Positions 48,805 to 57,279 of a stretch of DNA of 64,000 nucleotides are shown one piece after another. Under the pieces are notes generated by a model. That model did no database searches. It was not told where the DNA came from and worked only from the letters and a program-made list of their open reading frames with translations. The stretch's first letter is position 1. The number at the start of each line of letters is the position of its first letter. The translations under genes were made by a program, and so were the position numbers. The stretch covers positions 25,744-89,743 of the forward strand of contig JYOD01000074.1 in NCBI GenBank assembly GCA_000955785.1, read 5' to 3'. The stretch comes from Burkholderiaceae bacterium 16 (GTDB taxonomy: Bacteria; Pseudomonadota; Gammaproteobacteria; Burkholderiales; Burkholderiaceae).

Positions 48805-49017
48805 CTAACGGCCGCGCAGCGGGTCCAGCAGGCCGGTCAGGCCGTTGTGGTCGAGTTCGTGCATCAGCGCCAGCAGCTTGCCGATCTCGCCGGGCGGGAA
48901 GCCCTCGCGCGCGAACCAGTTCAGGTAATTGCCCGGCAGGTCCGCAATAACGCGGCCCTTGTACTTGCCATAGGGCATGGTGCGGGTAAGCAGGAGTGGC
49001 AGGTGTTCGGGATTCAT
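48805..49017 (-). CDS. DUF3820 small protein
   Basis: A 70-residue protein of the DUF3820 type. Core: TRTMPYGKYKGRVIADLPGN (about 11-30) and YLNWFAREGFPPGEIGKLLA (about 31-50), matching the MPFGKYKGxxxxDLPxxYLxWF pattern. This motif occurs in a putative quorum-sensing-regulated virulence factor family and in exonuclease-associated proteins. The ATG at 49017 is preferred over an 83-codon longer start without family homology. It is convergent with the fumarase gene. Confidence 0.85.
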   Translation of the reverse strand: MNPEHLPLLLTRTMPYGKYKGRVIADLPGNYLNWFAREGFPPGEIGKLLALMHELDHNGLTGLLDPLRGR

Positions 49018-49171
49018 GTGACGGCCTCGCGCCGGCATCGGATGGCGCCGGCCGGGGAATTTTACCAGTGTGCCCCAGTGTCTTGCGTGCCTGGGCGGGA
49101 AGCGCAGGGTTTGCCGCTGGCCGCCGCGCCGGGGTACGATCGCCACATTACCGTTGACGAGGATAGGCAAG

Positions 49172-49639
49172 ATGGCAAAGCACGGCTCAGGCACTGGCCT
49201 GAAGGGAATCGCGCTGTTCGAGGCCGCCAAGGGCGCGGTGGTGATCCTTGCCGGACTGGGGCTCATTGCGCTGCTGCACCGGGATGCGCAGGCGCTGGCC
49301 GAGGCGATCGTTGCCCGCCTGCACCTGAACCCGGGGAGCCGCTATCCGACCATCTTCCTGTCGCTGATGTCCGACCCGAGCAATGCCCGCCTTTGGGCCA
49401 TCGGCGGCTCCGCCGCGACGTACTCGGCCATGCGCTTCACGGAGGCCTACGGCTTGTGGCGCCAGCGGGCCTGGGCGAAGTGGCTCGGGGTATGGTCGGG
49501 TGCGATCTATATCCCGGTTGAAATGTATGAGGCAGTGGTTCACCCCAGCGCGCTGCATATCGGGCTGGCCATCGCCAATGCGTTGATCGTGGCCTATCTG
49601 GCCAACAGCATTCGGCGCAATCCGGGGGCATCAGCGTAG
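49172..49639 (+). CDS. DUF2127 membrane protein
   Basis: A 155-residue integral membrane protein of the DUF2127 family. It begins TGLKGIALFEAAKGAVVILA (about 8-27), has four hydrophobic segments and the conserved central part YSAMRFTEAYGLWRQRAWAK (about 84-103), then IPVEMYEAVVHPS (about 113-125). Function is unknown. GAGGATAG precedes the ATG at 49172. Its 3' end overlaps the end of the nuclease gene by 9 bp. Confidence 0.88.
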   Translation: MAKHGSGTGLKGIALFEAAKGAVVILAGLGLIALLHRDAQALAEAIVARLHLNPGSRYPTIFLSLMSDPSNARLWAIGGSAATYSAMRFTEAYGLWRQRAWAKWLGVWSGAIYIPVEMYEAVVHPSALHIGLAIANALIVAYLANSIRRNPGASA

Positions 49640-51691
49640 CGAGGAGCGGCCGGCAAAGCGATGCCACGCGGCCATCGCCACAGTGCCGGCCAGGGCCAGG
49701 GCCAGGACCACCATCACCCAGGCATCCACCACGCCGCCACCGCCCCCTTCGCTGGTTTCCCCGCCATTGCCGGCGCCGCTGTTCCCCGCGTTGGCGATTT
49801 CCGCGCTGCCACCCGCAACGGCGCTGTTGCCCTGTGCGGCGGCATCGTCGCGCATGGCCAGGTCCACCACCAGCGGGTCGTGGTCGGACGAGCGATAGGC
49901 ATCGGGCGCATAGAAAGACTGTTGCTGGGCCTCGCTCTTGTGGGCCAGCGGCTAGGCCAGCGCGATCGGCTCGTCGGCATTGATATGCCAGTGGCGTGCC
50001 GCGAGGATGCGGCTGGCCGCACCGGCATCGGCAAGCGCGTGGTCGATATAGCCGGCCTCGCCGCCGTAGACGTAGCTGTAGGCGCCGCCGCCCGCACCGG
50101 CGAAGCGGGCGATCATGTCGGCATAGCCGCGCTCGGCCAGCAGGCGGATCGGGTCTTCCTGCGCATAGCTGTTGAGGTCGCCGATCACCAGCCGGCCATC
50201 GTCCGGCACGCCGGTGGGCGAGGTGGCGAGCCAGTCCGCGATCCGCGCGGCTGCCGTTACGCGCGTGGGGTTCCAGCAACTCTGGCCGTCGCGCTGGTCC
50301 GCATTGGCGCCGCGGGCATCGTTGCAGCGCTTGGACTTGAAATGGTTCACCACTACCGTGAGCTTGCGCGGAAGGCCGGGCAGGCGGAAGGTGGCGGCCA
50401 GAGGCTGGCGGGTCCGCTGGCCCAGCTCGAGCGTGGCCGGCTTGCCTGCCGGTTCCACGGTGCGGGCGTTGTAGACCAGGGCGACCTTGATGACATCGCG
50501 GCCGAGCTGCTCCACGCCGGGGTCGATAGAGCGCCAGTCGGGCCCGAGCTTGTCCGTCAGCCGGCGGATGGCGCTCAGCGCGCCATAGCCATTGTTCTCG
50601 ATCTCCATCAGGCCGATCACGTCGGCGTTCAGCCCTTGCAGCGCGCTCAGGATCTTGGCTTCCTGCCGGGCAAACTCGGCAGGGGTCCGGGCGCCGCGGT
50701 TGTCGGGGTCATCGAAACCCGCACCCCGGCCGTCGCCGTTGAAATAGTTTTCCACGTTGAATGCCGCAACGCGCAGGTCGGTGCGGGCGGTCCGTACCGG
50801 TGCGCCCGTGCGCGGGTTGGCGGGCCGGAACACCGGTGGCGGTGCGCCCGGAACGGGCTGCACGCGCCAGCCGCCATGGCGCCGTTCCAGCACGCCCTGC
50901 ACGTCGGCGACGGTATCGCCGCCGCGCAGCGTATTCGAGGCGCCGAGACCCGGTGCGGGATGGATGACGAGCGGCGGGTTTTGCCGGCTGGAGCCGTCGT
51001 CCAGGGTCAGGCGGTTCAAGGCATTGGCGGCGGCCTGGGCCGCGGCGGCGGCGCCCGGCAATGCCACGTTGGTGGGCAACGGCAGACGGCCATGGCTGAG
51101 CACCACGCTGCCGTACCGGCCCAGTTCGAAGGTTTCGCTGACGGTGAGGGTCCGCGGCAGCCGCACCAGCATGCCTTCATAGGCCGCCAGCGCGCCCGTG
51201 TGCGGCACCGGCAGCGTGACCACGGCCGGGGTGACGGCCTGGGCCGATGCACAGACCGTCGCCTGGCCGGACTGCCTCAGTTGCATCTGGCCGGACCGCT
51301 CCTCGACGGTGCCGAGCACGCGGACCAGGTCGCCGGCACGCGCCGCCGCGCGCGGCGCGTGCACGAACAGGCCTTCCGACACGCCAGGGCGGTTCTGGCG
51401 CCGGGTGTCGGCCTGCTGCACGAAGTAGCCGCTGAAGCCGCCGGTGCCCGAGTAGTCCGCCGTGACCACCGCCTCCACCGCCACCCTGCGGCCGACGGAC
51501 GGCGTGCCTTCGCTGGCGTCGCGGAGACTGGCGATCAGCGTGGCCGGCGCGCCGCATTGCGGCGAGATGGCGGCAGGCAGCGTTCGCGGCGATTCGGCAT
51601 GGCCCACGTCGGCGTGGGCGGACCAGGCGATGCATAGCCATGCCAGGCAGGCTGGCATGAAGCGCGGAAGGAAGGGGCTTGGCGGGGACAT
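49631..51691 (-). pseudogene. ExeM/NucH-type extracellular endonuclease split by an in-frame amber codon
   Basis: The N-terminal 579 codons (51691 to 49952) encode a signal peptide (PACLAWLCIAWSAHA), an OB-fold-like domain (about 70-215) and an endonuclease/exonuclease/phosphatase domain (LRVAAFNVENYFNGD, VIGLMEIENNGYGAL, VVVNHFKSKRC, VIGDLNSYAQEDPI). A TAG (complement of 49952-49954) then interrupts the frame. The same frame continues for 106 codons with YAPDAYRSSDHDPLVVDL, containing the catalytic SDHDP, a Gly-rich stretch and a C-terminal membrane helix with an Arg tail. One base change (for example TAC to TAG) explains the break. The truncated protein lacks the catalytic His. Confidence 0.85.
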
Positions 51692-51898
51692 GGAATGGGC
51701 TCGGCGGATTGCGTGGCATGGGGCCAGCCGCTGTCGGGGCGTGGCGCTTGCGTGACTGGGGCGCCCACGGGGCGCATGGACCGGTAACGGCAAGCTTAGG
51801 GGGAATGCCGTGCCCGCATGTTGAGAGAAATCTCATATTGACGGCCGGCAGACTCTGCGAGAATGCTGTCTTGTCTTCAACCCAGCCAACGAGATACC

Positions 51899-52522
51899 GT
51901 GACCGTCCGTGCCGTAGTGTTCGATTTTGGTGGCGTGCTGTTCGACTGGAGCCCGGAGTACCTCTATCGCGAGCTGATTCCGGACCCGCAAGAGCGGGCC
52001 CGCTTCCTGTCGGAAGTCTGCTCGCCCGCCTGGAATATCCGCCAGGACGCGGGCAGGCCGCTGCGAGAGGCTACCGAGTCGCTGGTGGCCGAGCATCCGG
52101 CGCAGGCCGGCCTGATCCGCGCCTTCTATGACCGCTGGCCGCAGATGCTGCGCGGGCCGCTGGCCGACGGGGTGGCGTTGCTGCGGCGCCTGCACGCCGC
52201 GCGGGTGCCGCTGTTCGGCCTGACCAACTGGTCCAGCGAGACCTATCCGCACGCCGTGCGCAGTGGCGATTTCCTGTCATTGTTCCGCGATATCCTTGTG
52301 TCCGGCGAGGTTGGCATTGCCAAGCCCGATCCGGCCATCTACCGGTTGATGGAGGCGCGCATCGATACGCACCTGCCGGGGATCGCGGCGCGGGAGCTGC
52401 TGTTTATCGATGACAGCGCCGCCAATGTGGCGGCGGCACGGGCCCTGGGCTGGCAGGCCGTGCATCACGTCGGCGCAGGTGGAACCGCCAGCGCGTTACG
52501 CGATGCGGGATTGCGTTTCTAG
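51899..52522 (+). CDS. HAD-superfamily hydrolase (haloacid dehalogenase-like)
   Basis: A 207-residue HAD-IA hydrolase. Motif I is VVFDFGGVLFDWSPEYLYRE (about 5-24; note the second Asp of DxD is Gly-replaced as in 2-haloacid-type members), motif II LTNWSSETYP (about 107-116), motif III Lys in IAKPDPAIY (about 140-148), motif IV FIDDSAANV (about 170-178). The start is GTG at 51899; an ATG at 51863 is possible. Substrate unknown, likely a phosphate ester or halo-acid. It precedes pssA on the same strand. Confidence 0.88.
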   Translation: MTVRAVVFDFGGVLFDWSPEYLYRELIPDPQERARFLSEVCSPAWNIRQDAGRPLREATESLVAEHPAQAGLIRAFYDRWPQMLRGPLADGVALLRRLHAARVPLFGLTNWSSETYPHAVRSGDFLSLFRDILVSGEVGIAKPDPAIYRLMEARIDTHLPGIAARELLFIDDSAANVAAARALGWQAVHHVGAGGTASALRDAGLRF

Positions 52523-52569
52523 CCACGCCGCCGCCTGGTTCGCTTCTTGTTGGCGAACAGGGAGTTTTC

Positions 52570-53232
52570 ATGCGCCAGAGGATTCAGGAGTTCGCCCCCA
52601 TGGCATCCACACCAGAACGTCCCAAGCATTTCTCCATGGTCCGCGAGCTGCATCTCGCCGACCTGTTCACACTGGGCAACGCGGCCTGCGGCATGGCATC
52701 GGTGTTCTTCGCCATGTTCTACGTCGCCACGCAGTCGTCCGCCCATTTCATGGCGGCGGCAGCGCTGGCGCCGGCGGCCTTTATCTTCGACGTGCTCGAC
52801 GGCCGCATCGCGCGCTGGCGGCACCAGCACTCCGCGCTGGGCCGCGAGCTGGATTCGCTCGCGGACATCATCTCGTTCGGGGTCGGCCCGGCAACGCTGG
52901 CGTTTGCCGCCGGCATGCGCGGTGGCTGGGACATGGCAGCGCTGGTGTATTTCGTCTGCTGCGGCGTGAGCCGCCTGGCACGGTTCAACGTGACCGCCGA
53001 GACCTTGTCCGAGGGCGGCGACAAGGTGGCGTACTTCGAGGGCACGCCAATTCCCACCAGCGTACTGCTAACCGGCGTGCTGGCCTTCTGCGCGTGGCAG
53101 GGCCGCGTGGGCGATGCGCTCTACGGCGGCGTGTGGGCCATCGGGCCGGCGGACCTGCATCCGCTCGCGCTGCTGTTCGTGCTGTCCGGCTCGCTGATGA
53201 TCAGCAAGACCCTGCGCATCCCGAAGTTCTAG
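52570..53232 (+). CDS. pssA: CDP-diacylglycerol--serine O-phosphatidyltransferase
   Basis: A 220-residue type II phosphatidylserine synthase, an integral membrane CDP-alcohol phosphotransferase. The active-site motif DG-x2-AR-x8-G-x3-D-x3-D is seen as FDVLDGRIARWRHQHSALG followed by RELDSLAD (about 75-101). Several hydrophobic segments follow (GVGPATLAFAAGM, AALVYFVCCGVSRLARF). GGAG precedes the ATG at 52570. It makes phosphatidylserine from CDP-diacylglycerol and serine. It is convergent with the secreted phospholipase C gene. Confidence 0.92.
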   Translation: MRQRIQEFAPMASTPERPKHFSMVRELHLADLFTLGNAACGMASVFFAMFYVATQSSAHFMAAAALAPAAFIFDVLDGRIARWRHQHSALGRELDSLADIISFGVGPATLAFAAGMRGGWDMAALVYFVCCGVSRLARFNVTAETLSEGGDKVAYFEGTPIPTSVLLTGVLAFCAWQGRVGDALYGGVWAIGPADLHPLALLFVLSGSLMISKTLRIPKF

Positions 53233-53282
53233 GGGCTGCACGGAGTTTGGCCGGCACGAATCTGCAAGGCTGGGAAAGTTCT

Positions 53283-55478
53283 TCACGCAGGCGCCGGTGC
53301 TCCCGCCGGCTGCCATTGCTCCCCGATGGCACGGCCACCCATGGCGGGGTCGCTCACCGAGGGCGCGCCGGTTTCCATGCGCCCGGCACAGCGCCGCGCG
53401 TAGCCGGGCAGGGCGGCCACGGTCACGGTGAAGTCGTACCAGCCGCTCGACGCGTCCACTGGCCATGCCAGGGTGCTTCTGGTGCGGCCTGCCACGGTAG
53501 TGCTGCGGTCCGCGCTGCTAACGTAGGCGTTGGCAGCCAGCATGAAGGTGCAGGGCTGGTCCGCATCGTTGCGCAAGGTGATGCGCAGGCTTTGCGCGGG
53601 GATGTCGTAGACGATCCCGATCTCCGGTGCAGGCACTGCGCCGGCGGACCCGGTGAAATGCCGGTGCCAGCCGTTGGGGCCGAGCACCCACAGGTCATAG
53701 CGGCCGCCGTCGGCGCGCGTGTCCCAGTTGCCCGCCAGGCGCTTGCCGGCTTCGACCGTATAGCGGCGCGGCAGGCGCTCCAGGTGCAGCCGGTCGTAGA
53801 CATGAAACACTGCCCCGGCCCGGCCGCTATTGGTAAAGCTCAGGTGCAGCGCGGCACTGCCGGCATCTGCCAGGGCCTGCGCGTGCAGCGCATAGGGGAG
53901 CGCCCGCGAGGGGCGCGTGCCGCCGGCTTGCACGGGCAACTCGGGTAGCGCGGGTAGCGCGGGGATGACCGGTGTGCGCGTTCCCTTCAGCGCCCGCGCT
54001 CGCGCCGCGCGTGGCGCGGTGGCCGGCAGCGACGCCACGGCGTCGGCATGGTCCGGCGCGGCGAAATCGAACAGCGAGGTGAGATCCCCGCAGACCGCAC
54101 GGCGCCACGGCGTGATATTGGGCTCGTGCACGCCGAAGCGGGCTTCGATGAAACGAATCACCGATGTGTGGTCGAACACCTCGGAGTTGACCCAGCCGCC
54201 CTTGCTCCACGGCGAGATGGCGATCATCGGCACGCGCATGCTGAGACCGTACGGACGATGCAGGTAGCGCGGCAGGTCGTCGGCCTCCACGCCGGTGATC
54301 AGCTCGTGGTATTCGCCGCGGGTGTCGGCGGTGGAGGCGCCGGCCAGCGTGGCCCGTGCCGGGTCCGCGTGCCACGCGAGGTACGATGGCACCGCCGGCG
54401 GCGGCATATGGTCGAAGAAGCCATCGTTCTCATCGTACATCAGCAGCAGCACGGTCTTGCTCCAGACCGCCGGGTCGGCTGTCAGCGCGTCGAGCACGGC
54501 GGACACATAGGCCGCGCCCTGCGCCGGGCTGGACGGGGAGGGATGCTCGGAGCCCTGCCGCGTGGGGCAGATCCACGAAACTTGCCGCAGGCGGCCTTCC
54601 AGCACGTCCTGGCGCAGCAGGTCCAGGTTGCGCGTGCCCAGCGCCTTGTCCCTGAGCGCGGCCTGCGCACCCGGCACGCCGCTATAGGCATCCCGGTAGG
54701 TCTTGAACCCGACGTTGGCATTGAGCGCATAGTTGTCGGCCATGTCCTGGTAGATCTGCCAGCTGACGCCGGCGGCTTCCAGCCGTTCGGGATAGGTGGT
54801 CCAGGCATAGCCGCCATCGGGCTTGCCGCCGCCGAGCTTGTTGTAGGCGTTGCCGATGGCCGGGCCGTTGCCCTTGCCAAGCGGGTCGTTGGTGCCGCTC
54901 CACAGGAAGCAGCGGTTGGTATTGGTGCCGCCGAGAAACGATGCGTGGTAGGCATCCGCCACCGTAAAGGCATTGGCCAGCGCGTACTGGAAGGGCACGT
55001 CGCCCTCCTTGAAGTAGCCCATGGCGTGACGCTTCTTGAAGGTGGACCATTGCTGCATGCAGCCTTGGCCCCAGGCGTCCTGCGTATTCGACCAGGTGTG
55101 CGGCGTGCCGGTGACGCGCATGAGTTCGAACACGTGCTCCGTATCGAGATGGAACGGCGCGAGCGTTGCGGGTGCGGCCGGGTCGCTCACATCGCGCTGG
55201 TACCAGACCGTCTTGCCGGCGAGGCCCGGGCCGTCGGCCACCGGTATCGGGAAGCGGTCGGCAAAGCCACGCACGCCCCGCATTGCGCCGAAGTAATGGT
55301 CGAAGGCCCGGTTCTCCTGCATCAGCACCACGATGTGCTCGACGTCGCGCAGGCTGCCGGTGCGATGGTTGGCGGGAATGGCGAGCGCCTTGCGGATGGC
55401 GGGCGGCAAAAGGGAAAGCGCGCCTGCGCCGGCAACGGTGCCGGCCGCCGCGCGCAGGAACTTGCGTCTGTCAGGCAT
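53283..55478 (-). CDS. Tat-exported phosphocholine-type phospholipase C
   Basis: A 731-residue non-hemolytic/hemolytic PLC-type phosphoesterase, the usual size. The Tat signal is RRKFLRAAAGTVAGAGALSL (about 4-23). The catalytic domain (about 45-450) shows VEHIVVLMQENRAFDHYFGA, GGTNTNRCFLWSGTNDP, LLLMYDENDGFFDHMPPPAV, and MRVPMIAISPWSKGG. Two C-terminal beta-sandwich PLC domains follow (about 510-720). It cleaves phosphatidylcholine to diacylglycerol and phosphocholine outside the cytoplasm. Confidence 0.93.
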   Translation of the reverse strand: MPDRRKFLRAAAGTVAGAGALSLLPPAIRKALAIPANHRTGSLRDVEHIVVLMQENRAFDHYFGAMRGVRGFADRFPIPVADGPGLAGKTVWYQRDVSDPAAPATLAPFHLDTEHVFELMRVTGTPHTWSNTQDAWGQGCMQQWSTFKKRHAMGYFKEGDVPFQYALANAFTVADAYHASFLGGTNTNRCFLWSGTNDPLGKGNGPAIGNAYNKLGGGKPDGGYAWTTYPERLEAAGVSWQIYQDMADNYALNANVGFKTYRDAYSGVPGAQAALRDKALGTRNLDLLRQDVLEGRLRQVSWICPTRQGSEHPSPSSPAQGAAYVSAVLDALTADPAVWSKTVLLLMYDENDGFFDHMPPPAVPSYLAWHADPARATLAGASTADTRGEYHELITGVEADDLPRYLHRPYGLSMRVPMIAISPWSKGGWVNSEVFDHTSVIRFIEARFGVHEPNITPWRRAVCGDLTSLFDFAAPDHADAVASLPATAPRAARARALKGTRTPVIPALPALPELPVQAGGTRPSRALPYALHAQALADAGSAALHLSFTNSGRAGAVFHVYDRLHLERLPRRYTVEAGKRLAGNWDTRADGGRYDLWVLGPNGWHRHFTGSAGAVPAPEIGIVYDIPAQSLRITLRNDADQPCTFMLAANAYVSSADRSTTVAGRTRSTLAWPVDASSGWYDFTVTVAALPGYARRCAGRMETGAPSVSDPAMGGRAIGEQWQPAGAPAPA

Positions 55479-55595
55479 GGGGGAGGGACGTAGTGAACGG
55501 ATCGCGTGGCGCGCAATGCCAAAAACAACACCGGCAAATCCGGCAAATCCGGCGATGCCGGCGCATCCGCGATCTTAACCCTCCTGGCGGCGGGC

Positions 55596-55619
55596 GGGGA
55601 GGCGCCGTCGTGCCTCCCC
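55596..55619 (-). terminator. Hairpin after the aldehyde dehydrogenase gene
   Basis: Perfect 8 bp arms GGGGAGGC (55596-55603) and GCCTCCCC (55612-55619) with an 8 nt loop, 8 nt beyond the minus-strand stop at 55628. No U-run follows. Confidence 0.45.
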
Positions 55620-55627
55620 TCGTTCGC

Positions 55628-57079
55628 CTACTGCCGCAGCGACAGCCAGATCGCCTTGGGCTCGGTGAAGTTGTCGATGGCGGCGTCCCCGTGTTCCCGG
55701 CCCAGCCCGGAGTCGCCGGCGCCGCCCCAGGGCAGCCGTACGTCGGTTTGGCCGTAGGTGTTGATCCATACGGTGCCGGCCTTGAGGTCTGCGGCTACCT
55801 GGTGCACCCGCCCGATGTCGGCACTCCACACGCCAGCTGCCAGGCTGAATGCGGTGCCATTGGCGATGCGCACGGCGTCGGCTTCGTCCTCGAAGCGGAT
55901 CACGCTGGCGACCGGGCCGAAGATCTCCTCCTGCGAGACGCGCATTTCGTGCTCGACGTTGGCGAACACGGTGGGCTGCACGAAATAGCCCTTGCCGCCC
56001 ACGCGCTCGCCGCCGGTCACCGCGATGGCACCCTCGCGCTTGCCGATTTCCACGTAGTCCAGCACGGTCTTCATCTGCGCGGATGAGACCAGCGGCCCCA
56101 TGGTGGTCTCCGGCGCGGCCGGATCGCCCACGCGGATCGAGGCGGCGCGGGTGGCGAGCTTTTCCACTACCTCGTCGTAGACCTCGCGCTGCGCCAGGAT
56201 GCGCGAGCCGGCCGAGCACACCTGGCCGGCATTGAAGAAGATGCCGGAGGCGGCCGCGCGCACGGCGGCGTCCACGTTGGCATCGGCAAAGATCAGGTTG
56301 GCGGACTTGCCGCCCAGCTCCAGCGTGACGCGCTTGAAGTTGGCGGCGGCGCCCTGCATGATGCCGCGCCCCACGCCGGGCGAGCCGGTGAAGGTCAGCT
56401 TGTCGATGCCGGGATGCGCCACCAGCGCATTGCCTACCACGCTGCCCTTGCCGGTGACGATATTGAGCACGCCGGGCGGCAGGCCGGCTTCCAGCGCCAG
56501 TTCGCCGACGCGCAGCGCGCTCAGCGGCGTGATCTCGGCGGGTTTGACAATGAGGGTGCAGCCGCAGGCCAGCGCCGGCGCGATCTTCCACATGCCGATC
56601 ATCAGCGGGAAGTTCCACGGCACGATGGCGGCGACCACGCCGACCGGCTCGCGCACGGTGTAGGTCAGCGCGCCGGGGCGGGTCGGCACCACCTGGCCGT
56701 TGATCTTGTCGGCCCAGCCGGCGTAGTAGCGCACGGTATCGATCACCGCCGGCATGTCCTGGCGCCGCACGGCGGCCAGCGGTTTGCCGGCATCCAGGCT
56801 CTCGAGCGCGATCAGTTCCTCCTGATGCGCTTCGAGCAGTTCGGCAAAGCGGTACAGGATGCGGCCGCGCTCGGCCGCGCGCAGGCCGTTCCAGACCTTG
56901 AGCGCGGCGCGCGCGGCGGTCACCGCGAGGTCCACGTCGGCGGCGCTGCCCTGGGCGACCAGGGCGATCGGCTGTTCCGTGGCAGGGTTGATATCGGTGG
57001 AGTATTCTCCAGTGCCGGGTGGCAGGCGCTTGCCGTCGATCAGCAAGTCGTGTCTTGGCAGTTCGGGCTGCGTGCTCAT
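55628..57079 (-). CDS. NAD(P)-dependent aldehyde dehydrogenase
   Basis: A 483-residue ALDH. The catalytic Glu and Cys lie in VTLELGGKSANLIFADA (about 248-264) and FFNAGQVCSAGSRILA (about 276-291, Cys about 284). The cofactor site shows PWNFPLMIGMWKIAPALACG (about 154-173) and FTGSPGVGRGIMQGAA. GAGGAG precedes the ATG at 57079. Close relatives act on betaine aldehyde or other short aldehydes. It lies 200 bp downstream of the two-component genes at 57280-59772 on the same strand, so regulation by that pair is possible. Confidence 0.93.
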   Translation of the reverse strand: MSTQPELPRHDLLIDGKRLPPGTGEYSTDINPATEQPIALVAQGSAADVDLAVTAARAALKVWNGLRAAERGRILYRFAELLEAHQEELIALESLDAGKPLAAVRRQDMPAVIDTVRYYAGWADKINGQVVPTRPGALTYTVREPVGVVAAIVPWNFPLMIGMWKIAPALACGCTLIVKPAEITPLSALRVGELALEAGLPPGVLNIVTGKGSVVGNALVAHPGIDKLTFTGSPGVGRGIMQGAAANFKRVTLELGGKSANLIFADANVDAAVRAAASGIFFNAGQVCSAGSRILAQREVYDEVVEKLATRAASIRVGDPAAPETTMGPLVSSAQMKTVLDYVEIGKREGAIAVTGGERVGGKGYFVQPTVFANVEHEMRVSQEEIFGPVASVIRFEDEADAVRIANGTAFSLAAGVWSADIGRVHQVAADLKAGTVWINTYGQTDVRLPWGGAGDSGLGREHGDAAIDNFTEPKAIWLSLRQ

Positions 57080-57279
57080 GGTGGCTCCTCGCTAGGATCG
57101 ATGAAACCTGGCGGCACGTTGGCGAGAAAGCGATGCGGCTTGCTGGTGGCGCCCGTGCCGACTGTCACGATGCAGTTTGGGTGGGCACCGGCTCTAAGTC
57201 CAATTAATAGGACGGATCGATTAATACGAAAATTGCATGAATGAGGGGGCGAGGGGCGCGGGCGGGCCGCTCAGTCCCC

